Shown: positions 28,701-35,400 of the stretch, piece by piece | How the letters are laid out: every line of letters begins with the position of its first letter | Position numbering within the stretch: the first letter of the stretch is position 1 | NCBI RefSeq assembly: GCF_004331685.1 | Contig: NZ_SJSM01000018.1 | Coordinates: 48,412 to 112,411 of the forward strand | Length of the DNA stretch: 64,000 nt | Source of the DNA: Pedobacter hiemivivus | GTDB taxonomy: Bacteria; Bacteroidota; Bacteroidia; Sphingobacteriales; Sphingobacteriaceae | Direction: 5' to 3' | Notes under the pieces: generated by a model | Told to the model about the DNA's origin: nothing | What the model saw: only the letters and a program-made list of their open reading frames with translations | Databases searched by the model: none | Position numbers and translations under genes: made by a program

Positions 28701-29323
28701 TCCAGGGTCACCCGCATATTTCTTTTTGCTGGCAACTCCCGGGTCACGTAACCTACACAAGAAAACACCAGGATAGCTCCTTCATCAGGCACATTTAACG
28801 AGAACTCACCATTCTGGCCAGTAACTGTACTCTTTCTACTCCCCTTTACACTTACATTAACAGATGCAAGGCTATTGTTCTGAGCATTGGTTACATGTCC
28901 CTGAATGTCTATGGCATTAAAGGCGTCCACAATCCGATCTAAATAAGAAGGCTTTTTTCGTGTGATTACAATGGTCTTCTCATGAACCTCATAGGTTAAG
29001 GACTGACTTTTAAAAATCTCATCAAGTGCCTCCTTCAATTGAACATTCTTTAAATTCACATTCACAACTTTGGCCTGATCCAGCAAATCGCTGCCATAAA
29101 GTACAGCCAGACCACTTTGCAATTTAATCTTCTTCATCACCTGCTCTAGTGTAGTATTTTTTGCCGACAAAGTGATGGTTTGGGCAAAACCAGCTGCCCC
29201 CACTTGCAATAAGCAACTGGTCATAAGAACTATGATCAATTTAACTCGCATAAACAGTTTTTTCGATAATTTTGGCGGAAGCCACAGACGTGACATACCT
29301 AGGTAAAAAGCATTTAAATTCAT
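25769..29323 (-). CDS. SusC/RagA family TonB-dependent outer-membrane transporter with STN domain
   Basis: 1184 residues. The start MNLNAFYLGMSRLW with a long basic n-region is typical of Sphingobacteriaceae SusC proteins; cleavage is likely at GFAQ near 48. Domains in order: an STN (secretin/TonB short N-terminal) domain at about 50-100 (LEQVMKKIKLQSGLAVLYG), which talks to an anti-sigma factor; a carboxypeptidase-D-like domain at about 130-200; the plug with VVVGYGSVRRKDLTGSV and ILKDASATAIYGSKAANGV; and a 22-strand barrel ending in LGLRFGF. The STN domain together with the upstream FecR and sigma-factor genes indicates transport-coupled signalling that induces this operon. The substrate is unknown. 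Confidence 0.96.
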   Translation of the reverse strand: MNLNAFYLGMSRLWLPPKLSKKLFMRVKLIIVLMTSCLLQVGAAGFAQTITLSAKNTTLEQVMKKIKLQSGLAVLYGSDLLDQAKVVNVNLKNVQLKEALDEIFKSQSLTYEVHEKTIVITRKKPSYLDRIVDAFNAIDIQGHVTNAQNNSLASVNVSVKGSRKSTVTGQNGEFSLNVPDEGAILVFSCVGYVTRELPAKRNMRVTLEVETNKLNEMVVVGYGSVRRKDLTGSVASVDVSEFKNVPFATIDQALTGKAAGVQVVQADGSPGGAAKIRIRGGTSLLGGNDPLYIIDGVQMQVQNRYLKSAAEIISPIENFGGGYAGDNPANTISGSFARGLNSLGGLNINDIESIDILKDASATAIYGSKAANGVVIINTKKGKLNQKPVFEANYYTGVSKPIKEKLLNRDQYIMIIKEAAKNLNDVKAGLNDPITYPPDPVATDILTNPDFMGTANTDWLDLVLRNGVNTNADISVRGGGAGSRYYTSLSYNKNNGVVLGTDFSKIAGKINLDNEITSRLRINTNLDYGVTTNNISNGVYTQALFAPPTINPYNTDGSPRIITASDNGTMDFEGFQNPLFLLKGVNRGNTLSLIGSLALEYDILKDLKFRSTVSANYNNYRQNNYVPSTVLISNKNDGNFPGSSNNGIATQAQSQHTDIFYENTITWNKQFNENNRLSLLAGTSWQITKSNSFSASGQGFPDDEYLNNLSSAALTLPSTGVSGQNSLLSFYLRANYSLFEKYLFTFTGRSDASSKFPKKNRVGYFPSGGVGWRISQENFLKDVKWIDEIKLRASAGYTGTQNIADNLFYTLYSPISYNGLNGLVPSQLGNEGLKWESTLQKDAGIDFQFFNSRLSGGIGYYEKSTTGVLFPTTVDRTSGFSGVTANIADIRNRGLEVTLRAEFIRNKNVQWSGTFNISGNRSKVLALSNDFADPSNPKVYRYGNTVLKVGEPLGLLYGNVFEGLYRTQQEVDDFKSKYPNYKNLTPYIGVGDARYVLDPIRSGSYLFNKQEIIGHAEPKYYGGYTNSLTYKNLSLIALATFSYGGDIFYLADIQNQNTLLRTNKGVRILDRWTPENPNSNRPRLILGESDLTTAESASNNVYDASFIKLKSVTLNYQFPKVLMDKLKLTSASVYVSATNLFTITNYPGADPEVSNDPYSLIGGYSDTGSYPTVRQFSLGLRFGF

Positions 29324-29409
29324 ACTTTTGTTTAGTTTGGGTTAAGATGATAAGTTGATAACTAATTGTTTTTTTCGGTAATTCCGGAAGGGTTGACTCA
29401 AATTACTGG

Positions 29410-29437
29410 CCGTAAAGTGCTTCGAACCACTTTACGG
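29410..29437. other. Hairpin between the FecR and SusC genes
   Basis: A perfect 10-bp stem (CCGTAAAGTG / CACTTTACGG) with an 8-base loop is followed by T residues only on the plus strand. It lies between the FecR stop and the SusC start (spacer 29324-29555), where it could be a processing or weak termination site separating the regulator unit from the transport operon. Confidence 0.45.
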
Positions 29438-29555
29438 TTTTTCATCCTTATGCTACAAAAGCAGCACAATTATCCCCCTTTACTGCTTAATTTATCTTTC
29501 GTAAGGTTCTCTCATGTTCGGTGGTTTAATTGGTTAATTTTTTCTTTAAAGGGAA

Positions 29556-30782
29556 CTATCTCTTCACAATGACCTTATTGCCATCAATCTCAAAATTCAC
29601 TTCCTCTGTATTTTCGAGCATTTTTAAAAGCTTAGAAATATTTTCAAATCTGGATACACTTCCGGTTAGTTTAACGCCATTTAAATTGTCCTTGTAAACT
29701 ACCTGTACGTTATACCATCTGGCTACCTTACGCATAATACTGCTGATCTCTTCCCTGTCAAACGTAAACTCGCCCTTCTTCCATGATATTGATGCTTGTG
29801 CATCCAGATCTCTCACTTCTACTTGATTAGGACCCGTTAAAATCGCTTGCTGATTAGGTTTTAAGAAATTTGATGCTTTAGATTTAAGATTGGTGACCTT
29901 TACTGCCCCCTCAAGTAACGTAGTCCTTATGCTACTTTCATCTGCGTAACTATTGACATTAAAATGCGTACCTAGTACTTCCACTTCCTGCCCTGCACTT
30001 TGTACTACAAATGGATGGGCCTTATCTTTAGCCACCTCAAAATAGGCTTCCCCATTAAGTTGAACCTCTCTCCTCTTCCGCGTGTTAAAAGATACCGGAT
30101 AAGTAATTGATGATGCCGCATTGAGCCAAACGGCCGTACCATCAGGAAAACGCAGCTGATAGGTTTGACCGTTTTCAGTAGAAAGCGTATTTGTCTCGCC
30201 CATTTCTCCGCCTTTGGCAGCTCTACTCTTTGCAGAAAGCGTTTCTTTTATTTCGTAGCTAATTTGTCCTTCTGCATCTTTTGTAATGCTTACACCAGCA
30301 TCTTTAGCCAATTCACCTTGCATAACATCAGAGAGTATAATCTTGCGGCCATTGGCTAAGGTAAGTGTAGCTGAATTTTTGCCTGGAGCAATGTCATTAC
30401 TGTACGCGATGGCATTTAATAAGCCATTATTTTGTCGGGAAATATAGAAGAGCCCAGCTCCAACTACCAAAAGAATTGCTGCAGCCGCAGCTACACGTGG
30501 CCACAAGCGAGTAAAATAAGTCGTTTTATAAACAGCAACTTTTGGCCTTGAGCTAAACACGGCTTCTACTATTCTTTTATCAGCTCCGGGCAAGTACCAA
30601 TCACTGATTTGGTCATCTTCCGGATCAACAAGCTTATCCTCAGCATAAGTATCCCCCATCAACTGTTGTAACTGCGCATCGTGTTTGCCACTATTCACCT
30701 GAGCAAAGAATTCTTCACGTTCAGACGCAGTTGCCTTTCTTTTGGCAAACTGATCAAATAAATAGCTAAATCGTTCCTCCAT
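29556..30782 (-). CDS. FecR family anti-sigma factor
   Basis: 408 residues. A cytoplasmic N-terminal helical domain (about 1-85) should bind the sigma factor. A single membrane helix follows at about 90-112 (VAAAAAILLVVGAGLFYI). The periplasmic FecR domain (TENGQTYQLRFPDGTAVWLNAASSI, REVQLNGEAYFEVAKDKAHPFVV) and a C-terminal DUF4974-like domain (SWKKGEFTFDREEISSIMRKVARWYNV) complete the Bacteroidota form. It should hold the sigma factor encoded 100 bp upstream inactive until the STN domain of the SusC protein signals. Confidence 0.95.
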   Translation of the reverse strand: MEERFSYLFDQFAKRKATASEREEFFAQVNSGKHDAQLQQLMGDTYAEDKLVDPEDDQISDWYLPGADKRIVEAVFSSRPKVAVYKTTYFTRLWPRVAAAAAILLVVGAGLFYISRQNNGLLNAIAYSNDIAPGKNSATLTLANGRKIILSDVMQGELAKDAGVSITKDAEGQISYEIKETLSAKSRAAKGGEMGETNTLSTENGQTYQLRFPDGTAVWLNAASSITYPVSFNTRKRREVQLNGEAYFEVAKDKAHPFVVQSAGQEVEVLGTHFNVNSYADESSIRTTLLEGAVKVTNLKSKASNFLKPNQQAILTGPNQVEVRDLDAQASISWKKGEFTFDREEISSIMRKVARWYNVQVVYKDNLNGVKLTGSVSRFENISKLLKMLENTEEVNFEIDGNKVIVKR

Positions 30783-30881
30783 TTTCTATAATTAAATCGG
30801 GCTAATTACCCCCTTTAATTAGATAGAGTGCTGGCAGGTCAAAAAAGTAGTAAGGAGAATTTAAAAAAATTACAAAAAATA

Positions 30882-31481
30882 TTATCTCAATATTAAAGGA
30901 GTGGTTAATACCAAAATTAAACCTGCATTTAGTCGCTTAGAAGCGATATCCTTATGAATAAACTGTACAGCAAGCTGAATGTGTTTTTTAACTGTAACTA
31001 CAGTAATTCCGAGATGTGTGGCAATCTCTTCATATTTTAAACGATCGTAACGGCTCATGGCATATACCTTTTGCTGTTGTGCCGGTAACTTTGCCACTGC
31101 GGCGATAATCATAGCACGATATTCTTCTGTCGGATTATCCAGCAAATCAATTTCGCCTTCAACCGTAAGGTACTTTTCAAAATCTGTTCTAAAAACTTTT
31201 TCTGCCGCTATTTTTTTCATCGCTGCAAAAGTTTCATTCCTGCAAATGGCAAACATATATGCACCAAAACTATCGATGTGCTTTAACGTTTCCCGTCTCA
31301 ACCAGATTTTAACAAAAGCATCCTGTACAATTTCCTCTGTGATTTCCTGAGAATCTGTCATTTTAAACACGAATCTTCCCAAAGGTTTATAATACCAATA
31401 AAACAATTCGGTAAAAGAGCGCTCATTTCCCTCTGCCGCTTCAAGCAGCAAATTTGTTTCATTGATATGAGCTTTAGCCAT
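30882..31481 (-). CDS. ECF-type RNA polymerase sigma factor (FecI-like)
   Basis: 199 residues from the ATG at 31481; a TTG start at 31523 is less likely. Region 2 is at about 20-80 (LFYWYYKPLGRFVFKM, ITEEIVQDAFVKIWLRRE), and region 4 at about 120-170 (LPAQQQKVYAMSRYDRLKYEEIA, VTVKKHIQLAVQFI). A short hydrophobic C-terminal tail (AGLILVLTTPLIL) is seen in many Bacteroidota members of this group. It pairs with the adjacent FecR anti-sigma gene and probably transcribes the SusC-SusD-TlpA operon. Confidence 0.93.
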   Translation of the reverse strand: MAKAHINETNLLLEAAEGNERSFTELFYWYYKPLGRFVFKMTDSQEITEEIVQDAFVKIWLRRETLKHIDSFGAYMFAICRNETFAAMKKIAAEKVFRTDFEKYLTVEGEIDLLDNPTEEYRAMIIAAVAKLPAQQQKVYAMSRYDRLKYEEIATHLGITVVTVKKHIQLAVQFIHKDIASKRLNAGLILVLTTPLILR

Positions 31482-31564
31482 TAATTGTTTCCCCTGTACC
31501 CTTAAATGTAATGCAGACGGCAATAATAAAGATTTTTAATGGATCTATACAACGGTGATTAAAA

Positions 31565-32287
31565 TCAACGCTTTTCTTTTATTGAATTCATAGAATTTTT
31601 AAGCTGTTCAATAATAGAATGGGCAACGGGTGTATTCATCCGTTGTAGCTCTGCAATCATTAGTTCCTGGTCTCTTAAAGACATCTTCTTTTCGGCTTGT
31701 TGAAACGAACTTTCTGGTGCGAGAGCAAAAAATATTCCGTCCGTCCATTCATTTCTTTTTCCATCTATGACAAGATGAATTCTATCCGTTGTCCCATTAT
31801 TAGTCACAGCATGTTCTTCGTTGGCATTGATGTACCAACAGGTTCCTTCATTCATAATAACCCGTTCTCCAGCTAATACAAAATTGACATTAGGGTTGGT
31901 TACAATCGGAATATGTAAGCGGAATTCACCATTCTCGTAGCCCAAAGCATTATCCCTATGTGGTTTAATTACTGCTCCGGCATCCAGGCGCATCAATCTC
32001 ACTGCGAACTTTTCAAATTTAAAAGCGTCGAGAACTTTCGGTATGTAGAGACATACATCCATGATTTCTGTAGCCTTTAAAATAGAATTGCTATCCATCG
32101 AGGCATAAATCGATGCGGATGTTCCGTCTTTTGAGAATAAAGCCAGACTTCTCCAGGCCCCGTCGTAATCTGCTTTATTATAATGAGCAACCCAAGCACT
32201 ATCCTGAATACGTTGCATATCTGCCTGCAATAATGAAACCTTAAATTCAAAGGGTAGTTTCAGCTGTTTAATTGGTTCTTTGTCCAT
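31565..32287 (-). CDS. Aspartyl/asparaginyl beta-hydroxylase-like dioxygenase
   Basis: 240 residues, with no signal peptide. A cupin-like core shows the iron-binding signature KPHRDN (H110, D112), then FRLHIPIVTNPNV, CWYINANEEHAVTN (H159) and DRIHLVID (R169, H171). This is the 2-oxoglutarate/Fe(II) aspartyl-asparaginyl hydroxylase family, which hydroxylates Asp or Asn side chains in proteins. The last 60 residues are helical and charged. It is the last gene of the minus-strand run that also encodes the giant repeat protein, the collar protein and the formyltransferase-like protein. It could hydroxylate one of these products, which is inference. Confidence 0.88.
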   Translation of the reverse strand: MDKEPIKQLKLPFEFKVSLLQADMQRIQDSAWVAHYNKADYDGAWRSLALFSKDGTSASIYASMDSNSILKATEIMDVCLYIPKVLDAFKFEKFAVRLMRLDAGAVIKPHRDNALGYENGEFRLHIPIVTNPNVNFVLAGERVIMNEGTCWYINANEEHAVTNNGTTDRIHLVIDGKRNEWTDGIFFALAPESSFQQAEKKMSLRDQELMIAELQRMNTPVAHSIIEQLKNSMNSIKEKR

Positions 32288-32341
32288 TAGGATAATAATT
32301 AACTCATACTGATCAATCTATTCTATTACTTACGCAGGTTT

Positions 32342-32382
32342 ACTATAGTACTGATTGCCGTTATGCCAATCAGTACTATAGT
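32342..32382 (-). terminator. Perfect 16-bp hairpin after the giant repeat-protein gene
   Basis: ACTATAGTACTGATTG at 32342-32357 pairs perfectly with 32367-32382 across a 9-base loop, 50 bp past the stop at 32432. There is no clear T run on the minus strand, so it may be a terminator, a transcript-stabilising hairpin or a processing signal before the hydroxylase gene. Confidence 0.6.
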
Positions 32383-32431
32383 TCTTGATTTGAATTTCAT
32401 CTGTTTTTTTTAATCTTAAATATTACCAGAT

Positions 32432-35400
32432 TTAATTCGACTTTGTAATGGTAATATAGCCTTTTATTGCGCGCTTGTCGGTACCAAAGTTTATGAGATA
32501 GTAATAAGTACCTTCTGCCAACGGTAAGCCATTCAGTGTACCTTCCCAGCTGTTGTCATACCCTTTTTTACTGTATATCAAACGACCGCTTCGGTCAAAG
32601 ATTTTCACCTCATTGTTCGGATAAAAATCGATATTTTCAATCAACCACTTATCATTATAACCGTCACCATTTGGAGACAGGATATTGATCGCTTTTACTT
32701 TCTCGTAATCTTCCAACACGGTTAATGTAAAGGTTTTGCTTTCCGAACAGCCACTCGCATTGGTCACAGTTACCGTATAGGTAGTGGTTTCTCTTGGTCT
32801 TACCTCAATTGTCGCCGAATTCAGTGCGCCATTAATGCTGCTGTTGGCTGCCCAGGCATAGCTGGTTCCTCCGGTTGCGGTTAGTAACACCCGCTCTCCT
32901 TTACTGATCTGTATGCCTTTATCACTGTTGATAGAAATTACAGGTAAAGCATTTACGGTGATGGTAAATGTTCTGCTGTAGGTATCCACGCCACCATTGG
33001 CTGTACCGCCATTGTCTTTCACCGTTACCGTTACAGTGGCTGTTCCGGCTATGGCTCCAGCTTTAATCCGGTAGTTAACCGTTGCAGTAGCTCCGCTGCC
33101 GGTAACTCCTAAGCCTTCAAACAGGTTAGGATTATTGCTGCTCACCGTTAAAGCTGTAGTTTGTGCCGTTTCAGGACCAGCACTGATGCCAGTTAAAGCT
33201 ACTGTTTGTCCTGTTGTAGTAAAACAGATGGTCTGGTTGCTGATTGCTGCCAATGTCGGGATTTCATTCACATCACTTAAAGCAATGTTCAGCACTTTAT
33301 CCAGACTCAAACCATATTGTGTGGTGCTTCTCACCAGCACACTGTAACTGGCTTTGGTCTCAAAATTAAGTACCGATGCCGTATTGATCTTATTTCCTGC
33401 AATGGCAAACAATGCATTATCAGTATCACCTGTACCTGCAACCAGCGTATAAGTGAAGGTGGCAGAAGGGTCATCCGAAGTACTGCTCAAAGTACCGGCA
33501 TTGGTACCCGCCACACTATTTTCATAAAGGGTCACACCTGCAAGGGTGATGCTGGTAGGCGCACCTGGTTTTACTTTCAGGTTACCAGCCACATAGCTGA
33601 TGGTATAGTTCACTGCTGCTGCTCCGCTAACCGTGATCGGATAATCTCCAATCGGACTATTTGTAACCGCAGACGTCGTGAAAGTTGGCTGAGTAGTTAA
33701 CACAGCACTAGTTTCCCCGTTTGCAAGTCCAGTGTAACTCGCTGTTAACACCGGATTTGCTGTACCTGCGAATTTCTCCTTAGGATCAGCAGTAATGGTC
33801 AGGGCTTTTCTAACAACAGTTAAGGTACCATTCACATAAGTGATGTTATAATTACTTAAATCTACACCAGTTGCTGCCGAGGCCACAATCGGATAGGTTG
33901 AACCCGCCACTGTAGCTGTTCCTGCGGCTCCAGTACTGTTCAAAGTTACCGAAGCAACCGTATTGCCATTGATCAATCCCACCGATGTAAATTCCGTACC
34001 GGCAAATGTAACGGCATCACCATAAGTTTTGGTTCTTGCCGAAGCAGTAATAGTTAGTGCTTTTTGGCTAACCGTTAATGTACCATTCGGATTACTAACT
34101 GCATAATTGCTCAGCTTGCTACCAGGATCTACTAAAGTAGCCACAATTGGGTAAGTACTACTGGTAGTAGCTGCTGCTACTGCACCTGTACTGTTCCGGA
34201 TTAAAGTGATGTTATCTCCGTTGACAATACCGCTGATGCTTCCTACAAAGTCAACATTGGTCAATACATCACCATATGCTTTAGAACGGTCAGTGTTGAC
34301 AATTGTCAATGTTTTCTGGTTAACCGTCAAAGCACCGTCTAAATACGTAATGGCATAGTTGTTTAAGCCCGTACCCGTCGCTGCTGAAGCTACAATCGGA
34401 TAAGTTGAACCCGCCACTGTAGCTGTTCCTGCGGCTCCAGTACTGTTCAAAGTTACCGAAGCAACCGTATTGCCATTGATCAATCCCACCGGTGTAAATT
34501 CTGTACCGGCAAAAGCAACCACATCACCATAAGTTTTCGTTCTTGCATTAGCTGTAATGGTCAGTGCTTTTTGCGTTACTGTTAAGGTACCATTCGGATT
34601 GCTGACTGCATAATTGCTTAATTTACTATCCGGATCGGCCAGGGTAGCTATAATAGGATAAGTACTTCCACTAGTCGCTGCTGCCACTGCACCTGTACTA
34701 CTCCGGGTTAAGGTAATGTTATCACCATTCTGGATACCGGTAATACTTCCTGTAAAATCGGTATTTGTCAACACATCCCCGTACGCCTTCGAACGATCCA
34801 CGTTAACAACCACTAAAGCTTTCTGGCTAACTGTTAAGGCACCATTTACATAGGCGATGGCATAGTTATCCAGACCGGTACCGATTGGCGCCGAAGCTAT
34901 AATCGGATAAGTTGAACCGGCTACTGTAGCTGTTGCTGCAGCGCCTGTACTGGTCAAAGTTACTAAAGTAACGGTATTGCCGTTGATCAATCCTACTGGG
35001 GTAAATTCTGTACCAGCAAAAGTAACCGCATCACCATAGCTTTTGCTTCTTGCAGCCGCCGTAATGGTTAGTGTTTTTTGTGTAACAGTTAATGTACCAT
35101 CCGGATTGCTAACCGTATAATTGGTTAATTTATTCCCCGGATCCGCTAAAGTAGCTACGATAGGATATGTAGTTGCTGTAGTTGCAGTCGCCCCTGCTCC
35201 TGTACTACTTCTGGTTAAGGTAATGTTGTCACCGTTTACAATACCAGTGATACTTCCTGTAAAGTCAGTATTCGTTAACACATCACCATATACTTTGGAA
35301 CGACTGGTGTTAACAATGGTCAATATTTTTGTATCCGCGGTTAAAGTCTGTACAACAGGCGTTGCTGCATTAAAACTTCCGCTACCTGTCTGTGTTGCGG

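Noticed and set aside
33813..35333. Regularly spaced repeats that could suggest a CRISPR array
   Set aside because: Units are 507 bp, in frame and encode MBG domains; there are no short repeats with unique spacers and no cas genes.
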